Shown here in pieces: positions 45,601 to 55,269 of a stretch of DNA of 55,269 nt. This DNA comes from Beroe ovata. Lineage: Eukaryota > Ctenophora > Nuda > Beroida > Beroidae. Position numbers and translations under genes: made by a program. The notes under the pieces are model-generated. The model did not search any database. It was not told the origin of the DNA and was given only the letters and a program-made list of their open reading frames with translations. The first letter of the stretch is position 1. Each line of letters opens with the position of its first letter. Where the stretch lies: NCBI GenBank assembly GCA_946803715.1, contig CAMPET010000011.1, positions 589,884 through 645,152 of the forward strand, given 5' to 3'.

Positions 45601-48600
45601 ACGCATGTCATCCCCTCCGGCCCTCCATGACACACATTTAAACACGATAACGCATGAAACCTTCCCTTCCTTTTCTCGGTTACACCCGAAACTTTTGCCT
45701 CAATCCCTTCTTGCACGAGTCTTACAGCTGCTGACGTGCATGTTTCTAAGCTAACTACTAAGTCCGTACAGGGCTACTCAATGTCGGTGGATGGGACTAA
45801 CGCTGCTCCTCTATCTAACGAGGACTTACGGTGAGTGAGATGTTTGGCAATTTTCCAAGTTAGAACCCTGGTGGTGCTCGGCACATATGAACTCCATTTG
45901 GAATAACCGAACTCACCCCTCACTCTCTAGACTAGTCCGTCAAACGAAGGAGGAGTACGTGAGGAAGGGAGCATTTTTCCGGATATTCCCCACCGAGGAC
46001 ACGTGGGATACCTACTCCCAGTTCCTGGAAAACAAGACTCACTACAACTTCATGCTCCATTCCCAGCTATATCCGAACAAGTGAGTTCCTGGGGGAAGGT
46101 TGATTGTTTCAGGGAAAGTCGATGCCAAATCGGTGAATTTTTAGAGAAGAGCTCTAAATGAGGATCTAATTATATTTAGAGCAATCCTAAATTTAGGATA
46201 CTAAAGTTCTAATTTCGAGATTCCCATTCACGCATAGATCCAAAGAGAAGGGTAGACCATCTTCTGCTGTTGTGACCATGAACAAATTCAGGTAATTAAC
46301 TGTGAAAATGTCCTTGTTTTATGACGTCACACATTTTTTGGTTACCATGACAACACTAATGTGATTGTAACGACCCGACAAACATTTGTCGGTAACCATG
46401 ACGGCACATGTATGACGTCATCACATCGCCCAGGGAGATGAATCAGCCGACCAACATGAACCTGAGCGTGGTGCCGGGCAGCATTCAGGAGAAGTACTCA
46501 CGATATGAGAAGTCTTTACAACCACTGGTTAGTTTGGTGTGTGTGAAATATAAAGTCTCAGATTCGTGTAACTTAGACCGTATTATATTTAGACCTTACN
46601 AGAGAACGCATGTCATCCCCTCCGGCCCTCCATGACACACATTTAAACACGATAACGCATGAAACCTTCCCTTCCTTTTCTCGGTTACACCCGAAACTTT
46701 TGCCTCAATCCCTTCTTGCACGAGTCTTACAGCTGCTGACGTGCATGTTTCTAAGCTAACTACTAAGTCCGTACAGGGCTACTCAATGTCGGTGGATGGG
46801 ACTAACGCTGCTCCTCTATCTAACGAGGACTTACGGTGAGTGAGATGTTTGGCAATTTTCCAAGTTAGAACCCTGGTGGTGCTCGGCACATATGAACTCC
46901 ATTTGGAATAACCGAACTCACCCCTCACTCTCTAGACTAGTCCGTCAAACGAAGGAGGAGTACGTGAGGAAGGGAGCATTTTTCCGGATATTCCCCACCG
47001 AGGACACGTGGGATACCTACTCCCAGTTCCTGGAAAACAAGACTCACTACAACTTCATGCTCCATTCCCAGCTATATCCGAACAAGTGAGTTCCTGGGGG
47101 AAGGTTGATTGTTTCAGGGAAAGTCGATGCCAAATCGGTGAATTTTTAGAGAAGAGCTCTAAATGAGGATCTAATTATATTTAGAGCAATCCTAAATTTA
47201 GGATACTAAAGTTCTAATTTCGAGATTCCCATTCACGCATAGATCCAAAGAGAAGGGTAGACCATCTTCTGCTGTTGTGACCATGAACAAATTCAGGTAA
47301 TTAACTGTGAAAATGTCCTTGTTTTATGACGTCACACATTTTTTGGTTACCATGACAACACTAATGTGATTGTAACGACCCGACAAACATTTGTCGGTAA
47401 CCATGACGGCACATGTATGACGTCATCACATCGCCCAGGGAGATGAATCAGCCGACCAACATGAACCTGAGCGTGGTGCCGGGCAGCATTCAGGAGAAGT
47501 ACTCACGATATGAGAAGTCTTTACAACCACTGGTTAGTTTGGTGTGTGTGAAATATAAAGTCTCAGATTCGTGTAACTTAGACCGTATTATATTTAGACC
47601 TTACTTTAAAAACTGTGGAATTCAGTTTTTTCTGCGAGGTCTGCGAGGTCTACCAGCTCGAAAATAACTGATGTCGCCTGACATCTCTCATATTATCATC
47701 TATTATTTAACATCTAATTTTTCATTACTCAGGGAGCTGTGGAAGACTACCCACCAGAAGCCCTAGCTGATGCCATCACACCAGACTTCAGTGTGATCGA
47801 TGACTCCATCACTGACACCACCAGAGATGATGATTCTTCATCCTCATCAGGTGGGCGAGAGTTGTTTGCTTGTTTGTTTGTTTGTTTGTTTGTTTGTTTG
47901 TTTGTTTGTTTGTTTGTTTGTTTGTTTGTTTGTTTGTTTGTTTTTCTGTATGTTTGTTTGTTTGTTTGTTTTTCTGTATGTTTGTTTGTTTTATGTTCGT
48001 TTTTGTGTGTTTCTCAACCTGGACGTCGTCTCTCGTCACACACACTAATGACTGATGCTCGTGTAGTATATTCATGTGAGGTGGATGGTGATAAACGGAC
48101 TATCGCCACTCAAACTCACCTCCTCTTAACGGATTCCAAAGATGATCATCCCGATTCTGGCTTACCATCGGCTGACTCTCCAGGTTCTTGACACCGCGCA
48201 GCACTTTTCTCATTTGTTCTTCATCGTCTCCTTATCTATGTTCAAGAGCCTCCTTTTCATATATATCGTGATATATTTTTCCGTTTTCGTCGTCGGAGTA
48301 ATTTTTTAACTCCTTATTTTCGTGTTCGCTTTCTGAGTTCAAAATTCCTTAAAAAATTCGTCTTTTTATATAGTCGAAGCATAATTCATAACAGAACCAT
48401 TCTTTCGTTGTTCATTTTTGACCACGTGCTTTTCGTCTTTGTGAACAAGATAAGCCCCACGATATAATATATCGATATGACCATGTGAACACAGTGACTG
48501 CCCACTTCCATACATGTTCCTGAATGAGGAATCCTATAATCGCACCTCAGCTTCTCTCTTCACATGATCGTGTATACTATACACGACCATGTGTATAGTG

Positions 48601-51600
48601 TGTATAGCTGTACTAACCCTGAGTAGATATCCCGACAGACGACAGACCCCTGGCCGACATCCTGTACGCCATAAAACGCGGTTGTCTCCGACCCCTCGCA
48701 TTTCCCGAGTGTTATCACCCGTGTTACACACCGCCACCCGGCACACCCAGCTACGACCGCCATACATCCGTGTTCAAGCCCATCTACTCCGCATTCAACC
48801 CGCAGACGCAGGCGTTTGAACTCCCGCTCACCCGCAAGGAGCGGGTCTCGCAGTACAGTCACTATGTGGATCTCATGAACAAGTACTCGACAAGGATGAA
48901 TCTCGTGGATTTGAGATGTAATAAATCCGTTCTGAAGTTGCTTCCGAGTCGACCTAAGAGTGGCGATAAGCGCCCGAGTACAGGACAGCCACCGGCGCTG
49001 CCACCAACGCCACCGGACGCGGAGAAAAAAGCGGTGACATCAGATGAAAAGAGAGGAAGTGATGTGGATATGCAGAGGAAGAGGAAAGATGACGTCAGAG
49101 AGGTTGATCTGAAGGAGAGGGAACGCCCAGGATCCCTGACCCTGAGATCGTACATTCCCGACACTGCGGCGGGTACTCGTGGGAAACCCGGGGATAAACA
49201 ACCCGGCCAGGACGGGTCACGTGGTACTGTGCCACGGAAACCGGAACCTCCACGTGGTGCTAGGAAAGAACACATGATCGCCAAGTCCTACGCCGCTAAC
49301 TTGCCACGTGGCGCCGGCATGTCTAGAGTACCGAGATACCGTACTATATCACAAACACTCGCAGCAGGGGTTCACCGACCGATACCGCGACCTCCGAAAA
49401 CCGACCAGCACAAGCCTGCTGCCGGAGTGGAGGTAATCAAGCAGTGTGCTCTGGATTTTGGGTACAAGAAGATTGGACCGGGGGAAGTGATGACGTATGA
49501 CCAGTTTTTGGAGGAGCAGCGGAAAACCGGTAAAATTACTTCTCGATCTTCAAGTGCTCAGACCCTTAGATCGGAGTTTAACGATGATATTGTGGTACCG
49601 GTGAAAGCGGTGAAAAGCACCGGTAAGAAGAAAAACTCGGTGGTTGATAAGGATCATAGTCAGAGTGCGAAGAAGAAAAAGAATGCTCATGGATCTAAAG
49701 AGAAGAGCAACTTTTCATCTTTGACATCAAGTCGAACTAGTTTCTCCAAGAGCACTTCTAACAGCACTGTGAGTCTCATTACAAGCAGTAAGTCCATCAA
49801 ATCGCTACAAGAAAAGGGAGGAGGGGTTCCAGAAAAGCAGCAGTTGTCGGAGAAAAAGGGAGCTGAAAATGAGGTTGAGAAGAAAAAAGTACCGGAGAAG
49901 CCACCTCAAAACGCGGTTAAGAAAGTGACATCACAAACATCCATCATCAAAGATGCCAAACCGGCAAAAGCTGATCAGATGTTGAAACCTCCAGTTCCGA
50001 GCTCGATCAAGAAGGTTACGTCTCAGACCTCAATCACGAACGAAAAGAGAAAATTGAGGCCTAACAGTGCTGGTAGTTGTATGTCAACTGACTCTTCGCC
50101 AGGGAAAAACAAAAAGAAGATGGAATCCCAAGAAAATGCCGTCGGATCTTCCAAGAAGAATAAAGGCGGTGAAAAGACGGGTGTAAACGTTTCTGTCTTT
50201 ACCCGTGATAACATAACGGTGTCACCAAAAGAAGTGGTGGTGTCAAGGACTGTTAACAAAGACATGACAACGATTCTTGTAACAGTTCCCCATGGCTCAG
50301 AAAATTTCTTCACGAAGACAAAGATAGGAAAAGTGGAGATTTCGCTCGACTCTCCCACCCCCGAAATTGTCCGATTTGTATCCACTGATCTGCAATCCGC
50401 CTCCACTAAGAGCAGCAGGAAATCTTCCGAACGGACGGAATCCTCCCCAAAAGTCGGGCGCCGGTGGTCATGTGCTTCCACCATGTCGGAGCAGTCATCG
50501 TCCCGGTCACGGTCCCCTGCTGTGACCAGGAGGGGTCACCAAGCAGGAGGAGGGGCCGCTGGGAAGTCTGGAGGAGGAAGGAGGAATGTCGAGGTGGTGG
50601 ATGCTGGGTATATTTCGTGTACCTCACCTCTCCTCACCCCTCCCTCACCTGTCAGTCTGCTCAAGAGGGGCGGGGCTCCTGAGAGAAAACCAGAGGGAAA
50701 GTCTGATATAACTAGAGATAAGAAGTCCAACAAGCCATCGCCTTATGGACCTCCAAATCTGGTGGTCCAGGATAAGAAACCAGCAGTGCGTTCATCCTCT
50801 CGTCCATCTGCCAAAGTCGAGTTGGTGAGCGAGCCATCTCCATACGGAGCATCCAACCTCAGATACAAGGTGGTGGAAAAAGAGTCATGTGATCAAGTTG
50901 ATGGGAAGTCACGTGGCCATGGTGACGCCGCGCGCAGTAGGTCACGTGTCCTATCAGCGCGTGACGCAGCGCGTGACGCAAGCAAGGTAAAAGTCACGCG
51001 TTGCGTGAGTAACAAAGTCCGGGGGAAGAGTAGGAAGGGTGATGACCAGGGGACGAGGTCACTTCCTATCATTTGCAAGAGACAAAAGTCCGGATTTGAG
51101 AGTGATCTAGCGCAGAATAGACATAGACTTTTGCTAGGGGGTGGGGTATAACATAAAGTCAGAGTGTAAGAACTTAAGTGATTCAGGGAGATTGAATCGA
51201 GGGAATTTTTTGTTATAACACTAGGTTAATTTTCTTTTGTTCGATTAATATTCATTTGGAATGAAGTTTATTAATTTGCTTTGATACGATATTTTGCTCA
51301 TAAAATCTTACTGATGTAGATTTGAATTTGAAAATAGATAAGGATATTTTGGTTTTTGATAGGATAAACTGAGTAATCTCATCTGTTTAGCGTCTAGCTG
51401 GGAATTAGAGTTTATTTTACATTGTTCCTGAAAACTACAAGTTTCACTTCTAACAGTAGTAATTCGAACTTCTAACTGCTCATAATATGTGGCCACGCCC
51501 ATTTTCTGTGTGGAATTGTGATCCATATTGTTATGTAGCGGGTATAAACTAACTTTTACCCAGCAGCAAAGAAGAAGTCAAGCACGGCTAAAGAAACGGC

Positions 51601-54600
51601 AAAATCTCAGAGCAAGGGTACGAAATCTGTATGATCCACCTTTTCCACCCTTTTCCTCATTCTTTTCATGGAAACTTTACCTCCCTATTGATGTCATAAT
51701 TCCTCCCATCCACAATTATACAATTCCCCGTTTCAGGCGCTTCTAAAGGTTCAACCTCCAAGAAACCACCACCCAGCTCTTCATCAGAGAAACTCGCTGC
51801 TGAGTCCACTTCAGCCAAGGTTTTGTGTGAGATAATAGGGCAGTACTGCGAAAACCCCGCATTTCCACTATTTACCCAATTGTGATTTACGGTTTACCCA
51901 ATTAGCGTGATTGTTGGTATCTTGGGCGATACCTTGGGCTATAAGCGTGAAATTGTGGCATATATCTTTCCACGACTAGGAGTTGGCCAGTCCTTATGCC
52001 GTACCTTTGAACATTCATCACACACACTCGGCACACCAAGTTGCCATGGTTACATATTATAGGTGTTTAACTGTTAATCTTTAATCAAATTACTACACTG
52101 AAGTGTGTTTAAAATTGGCCATGAGTCTGAGTATTTCATGATTGACTAGATCCTATTACACCGGATAGGATCTATTACAGTGGATCTATACATTATATAC
52201 CCAAAAGATTGAATTTCAATGTAATTTTCACATCATAAAAGCCAAAATTGTCATCCAAAAACAGCCCTGATTCACTGATTTATGTCAAGAGTAGCCAAAC
52301 ATGAAGCTCACTAGCTGTAACCCCTCTATGCAGACAGAAAAGATCGTCGAGGCTGCTGCTGCCGAACCGATAGTCCCTCCAAAGGCAGAAAAAGTGTTCG
52401 ACTCCCAGAAAATCATTGATAAAGCTTCCTCTCTCACGTGAGTGAAAGCACAGAGACCTTACTTTTCCTTCTTTCACGGTTCAATATCTGATCTCGTCCT
52501 GTATTGAAACCTATCGATTTTGAACACTCGGCCTGTATTTGAACTCATCAGAAGTCTAGACTCTAGTCAACAGTTTAATCACTTTCCAACACCCCCTAAC
52601 AGGAAGGTACAAGCGAGGCAAGTTTTCTCCAACTACCTCAGCAAGTTACAGGATGATCTGAACGAGAGTGTCGGGACCCCGGCTGATCCCAAACAATACG
52701 AGGACCAAATGGTACGGGAATTAGGGGAGCTTCATTACATTTGCAGAGATCGATCATTGATCAGTGATCACTGCAATCGACGATATCAGGAATTTTCCCT
52801 GAAGAAGCTTGAAACATGCTTCCTCTTCAATGGGAGTTGGTCAAAATCTCTATTATTGCTGATCCTTACACCCCACAATCCTCACAATCCTCACACCTCC
52901 ATATTTTTTTCCTCCGCAGGAAACAGTTCTCCGATTCCTCACCCGAGCAAGCACAAACCTCCACCTCCAAGTTTTCCGTGTCGTAGTCCCGAGCCGGAAA
53001 CTCCCGCTCGCCGATCAGCGGCGAATCCTGGCGAAAGAACTCGGCGATTTCATCCATATTTACAACAAGGAAACTGTGCAGCTGGCACAACGAGTACGGA
53101 TGAGACAGATGTTGTTACAGAATTCGAGGGAGAGTGACAACGCGGGTGGGTATAACTGCTAGGATCACGCGTCCACCCTGGTCTGCCGCTGCCGACCTAG
53201 CGTGCGTCCCCCGATCACGCTTACTTGCGCTACATCTCACGCAATATCATATCAACAGCTCACGCGTTAGTTCATAGTTACCATGACAACTCACGCCCAT
53301 CTATATCATTATTCCATTATTCCAGGTGCAGTATCGGACGACAGTCTCTCAGAATTCCTCGTCCACAGCGATGAGGGAGATGTGGAGAAGGTTCTGGAAG
53401 GGTACTCCTCTGCTCACCCCTCATCCGCCCTGTTCCTGGGGGAGGTTAAGCAGGAGGATATTTCCTCGTTGATAAGCACTAAACCGAAACCGCCTGCGAG
53501 TCAGAATAAGGGAGATAGGGAGAAGTGAGTTGGGAATATTCAATTCGTTAGGTTTTTTGTGAGGTTTTCAATTCATCTACCGATTTAAATCAAAATGACT
53601 GCAAAAATAGAACCATTATCATCTTTACAGTTCATTTGAATGATTTATGGTGATGGACGTTGAATAATTCAGGTCTGATAAGAAGGATGAATCCTCCGTC
53701 AAGAAATCTGAATCGGGAAACTCGCAAGACAAGCCTGACCCTGCTGGTAACCATGGCAACGCGTGTGAAGCCACGCGCGGTGACCCTCCTCACGCGATGA
53801 CGTCACAACAGAAAATCCTGTCACGTGACACGTCTTTCCTGAGTAAGAGCAGCAGCAAACTCAGCACTGTGAGCAGTGGGTACGGCAGTTTCGTCAGCAC
53901 CGGATCGGGAACGAGCAAGAACCATGCTCATGTCAGACCAAGCACTGCAACAGGTACTGGGGGTTCATATGATGCCGAGATGTTCCATGATTCATGAAAC
54001 TTTCATTGAAAGGGGGCCGTCACATATTTGCATTGTGACGTCATCAGCAAGAGGGGGAGCAGTTCTTGGTCATGACTCATCATTTACTTTTAGAACCACC
54101 CCCCTCATCATTGATGAGCAGTGATGACAGGGGGACCGGGGGAGGGAGGTGAGATCGTTTTTTTTGATTATTTTCCTACTTTCTGCCACAGCTGGTACGG
54201 GAATAACCAGAACTGTGGATGGGATAAACAGAGTCAGCAAATCGCCTGTCACCACACGCAAGAATGACAGTAAGTTGATCATATAAGCCTGAAGTTTGTT
54301 GGAACTTTGGACTTTTCCCAATTTTCCCCGCTGTGTCACTGGAGTACTGGACCTCTCTCTCTCTAAGTCTATTTTATTATCTTCAATCTAAACAAATCAA
54401 ATTCTCATGTCTCAATCCTTATTCTCCTCGACTCAGGCATGAAACGATGGAAAACTTCTCACGTCAACACAGACTCGACTCGATCCCCCTATTCGACTCG
54501 GAGATCCACATCACGTGACAGTCTCCACACGCGTGATAGCTCCTCTTCACGCACGAGCATGTCACGCAGGAACGCGTCACCCAGCAACGCTACATCACGC

Positions 54601-54909
54601 AGCAACGCGTCGCCCAGCAATGCAACATCACGTGGTACGTCGCCCAGCAACGCAACATCACGTGGCAAACACAGAGACAGACCCTGGGCTACCAGACCCG
54701 CAACGGTGGGACCGCCGAAACAGCGGATTAACTCGAGTATCAGTGACGTGTCATTAGTGAAGCCTCCAGCTGCACGTGCTAAATCACGTGATCACGTATC
54801 GAAAAAAACGGCGGCGCCCCTAAAAAATCCTCGAAGTAAGGAATTTGTTCAGAGCGTGTGGACTGAGGAGTTCTGTAAGTTGATGGACCTCAGGATGTAT
54901 TTAAATTAA
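38486..54909 (+). CDS. TTLL5: TTLL5-type tubulin polyglutamylase, 28 exons
   Basis: Exons: 38486-38529, 38636-38763, 38858-38946, 39427-39533, 42956-43019, 43158-43224, 44099-44181, 44291-44360, 44449-44605, 44774-44895, 45046-45180, 45329-45513, 45772-45830, 45931-46080, 46238-46291, 46434-46527, 47733-47850, 48067-48183, 48627-51140, 51567-51617, 51737-51819, 52334-52437, 52603-52711, 52920-53145, 53326-53524, 53673-53953, 54192-54269 and 54437-54909; about 1986 residues (human TTLL5 has 1281). It ligates glutamate side chains onto tubulin tails. TTL/ATP-grasp core residues: [28 protein letters not shown] (Lys 179), [33 protein letters not shown] (Glu 365, Asn 367). The cationic microtubule-binding segment [10 protein letters not shown] is at 448-457. 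A TTLL5-specific C-terminal block ([31 protein letters not shown]) is at about 1532-1643. Residues 615-1452 are one large, basic, Ser/Lys-rich exon absent from the usual protein. A second copy of exons 13-16 lies at 46777-47532. Donors of exons 2 and 19 are weak. Confidence 0.9.
39534..42955. other. Large TTLL5 intron 4 with GT microsatellites and joined haplotypes
   Basis: The only intron above 3 kb in the gene. It holds (GT)n tracts (39683-39773, 40003-40050, 40277-40345, 40995-41025), a CA tract (42649-42679), a GTT tract (about 40635-40656), Ns at 39744, 40030, 40315, 41127 and 42115, and two duplicated segments: about 39774-40029 with 40049-40314, and 41915-42114 with 42178-42376. A 22-bp tandem copy (ATGGATCATAGAGGACGT) is at about 41347-41386. 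No gene is seen inside. Confidence 0.75.
43850..43960. other. GCGCGC-rich patch in TTLL5 intron
   Basis: CpG-dense stretch with ACGCGCG palindromes in the intron before exon 44099. It resembles the intergenic GCGC islands, so these patches are not confined to promoters. Confidence 0.5.
45596..47604. repeat. Direct duplication of 1004 bp around an N (N at 46600), TTLL5 exons 13-16
   Basis: 45596-46599 and 46601-47604 look identical throughout, beginning AGAGAACGCATGTCATCCCC. Exons 45772-45830, 45931-46080, 46238-46291 and 46434-46527 recur 1005 bp downstream. Unlike the other N-joined pairs there is no visible divergence, which fits an unmerged contig overlap. Translating both copies in series would repeat the microtubule-binding segment and is not supported. 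Confidence 0.9.
46340..46400. promoter_or_regulatory. X-box-like palindromes in TTLL5 intron 15
   Basis: GGTTACCATGACAAC (46340-46354) and GGTAACCATGACGG (46391) match half or more of the RFX X-box palindrome, next to TGACGTCA (CRE-type) sites at about 46322 and 46413. Further X-box-like sites in this gene are GTTGCCATGGTTAC (52040-52053), GTTACCATGACAAC (53277-53290) and GGTAACCATGGCAAC inside the exon at 53746-53760. Confidence 0.4.
47868..47998. repeat. (TTTG)n microsatellite
   Basis: About 30 TTTG units, partly interrupted by TTTTTCTGTATG, in TTLL5 intron 17. Frames reading Cys-Leu-Phe-Val or Lys-Gln-Thr-Asn across it are artefacts. Confidence 0.95.
54577..54664 (+). repeat. SPSNATSR coding tandem repeat in TTLL5 C-terminus
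   Basis: Three copies of the octapeptide SPSNATSR with two- or three-residue linkers, encoded by imperfect 27-33 bp repeats rich in TCACG, at about residues 1877-1905. It lies in the last exon, in a disordered Ser/Arg-rich tail. Confidence 0.8.
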
Positions 54910-55269
54910 GAACTGAACAGCAACAAACGGTTAGAGATCGACGATCCTGAAACAGTCGCTCCGCAAGAGGTTGATCAACAATCAGAACAGTTCCAGGTTG
55001 CCCGACTGGGAATTGGGTTTTGATGAGGAATCTGAGTTTTCTGCGAGATAAAGGATATGGAAGGAGTTCATAGCTATTAGCTCCTTCTGGAACTATATAA
55101 TATGCAGTGATTCTTTCACGATAGTAAAATGTAGAATATAGATGCTATTGTCATATTATAGGGTACTATAATACACACGTCTTCTTTGTTAAACCACGCG
55201 AGAGTCTCACGTCTCAGTCTCATGGTGAGACTGAGACATGATTAAAATAAATCCACGCACACACACACA
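54910..55269 (+). terminator. TTLL5 3' untranslated region with stem-loop and poly(A) signal
   Basis: After the TAA at 54907-54909, the arms GTCTCAGTCTCA (55211-55222) and TGAGACTGAGAC (55226-55237) form a perfect 12-bp stem with a TGG loop. An AATAAA-type hexamer follows at about 55246. The window then ends in a CA repeat. The 3' end is plausible here but not proven. Confidence 0.5.

Noticed and set aside
45772-47532. Tandem duplication of the TTLL5 microtubule-binding exons as a real feature
   Set aside because: The copies look identical and are separated by an N, which fits an unmerged contig overlap.
47800-48075. Open frames with long Cys-Leu-Phe-Val or Lys-Gln-Thr-Asn runs
   Set aside because: They are translations of the (TTTG)n microsatellite in TTLL5 intron 17. 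The real flanking exons are 47733-47850 and 48067-48183.
1-55269. CRISPR array, prokaryotic operons, rRNA or tRNA genes
   Set aside because: The tandem repeats are satellites or microsatellites without regular unique spacers, the genes have spliceosomal introns, and no rRNA or tRNA signature was seen.

Overview
The window is nuclear DNA from an animal, probably an early-branching invertebrate with a compact and highly heterozygous genome. Every convincing gene is split by GT-AG introns of about 80-500 bp. The encoded families (nocturnin, RILP-like, TEP1/NWD-type NACHT-WD40, TTLL5) are typical of metazoans. Intergenic DNA carries GCGCGC-rich islands and microsatellites. I see nothing that separates ctenophore, sponge, placozoan or cnidarian with confidence. 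No prokaryotic, viral, CRISPR, rRNA or tRNA feature was recognised.

Exon chains were reconstructed by hand from splice sites, reading phase and family resemblance. Layout: 1-485, a 172-bp satellite array. 486-6640, mostly gene-poor, with a weak minus-strand gene candidate at 2145-3190. 6798-9397 (-), nocturnin, 8 exons. 9398-14416, a 5-kb divergent intergenic stretch with a small inverted-repeat transposon. 14417-18700 (+), a RILP-like Rab effector with RH1 and RH2 domains. 19251-24963 (-), a 657-residue LRR protein with a possible N-myristoylation start, 16 exons. 25530-31239 (+), a DUF4062-like/NACHT/WD40 protein of about 1513 residues. 32028-35902 (-), a PGYPAQ-repeat protein. 36839-38485, a GCGC-rich upstream region with a palindrome and a second copy of the small transposon, each flanked by 9-bp direct repeats. 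38486-54909 (+), a TTLL5-type tubulin polyglutamylase of about 1986 codons, 28 exons. Gene orientation alternates strictly, giving head-to-head pairs (LRR/NACHT start codons 566 bp apart) and tail-to-tail pairs.

Several stretches occur twice in direct orientation around a single N (N at 1802, 15946, 34835, 40030, 42115 and 46600). Most copies differ slightly, like two alleles joined in tandem, so the duplicated exons of the RILP-like, PGYP and TTLL5 genes are best read as assembly artefacts.

Themes: TTLL5 modifies ciliary and axonemal microtubules and RILP-like proteins act in Rab and ciliary trafficking. RFX X-box-like palindromes recur in TTLL5, nocturnin and LRR introns. The divergent LRR and NACHT-WD40 genes are an attractive candidate for a two-gene sensor pair, but this is inference. 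The most novel-looking DNA is the small inverted-repeat element family with 9-bp flanking repeats. The most novel protein features are the altered GDFN motif of nocturnin, the 838-codon exon inside TTLL5, and the PGYP protein.
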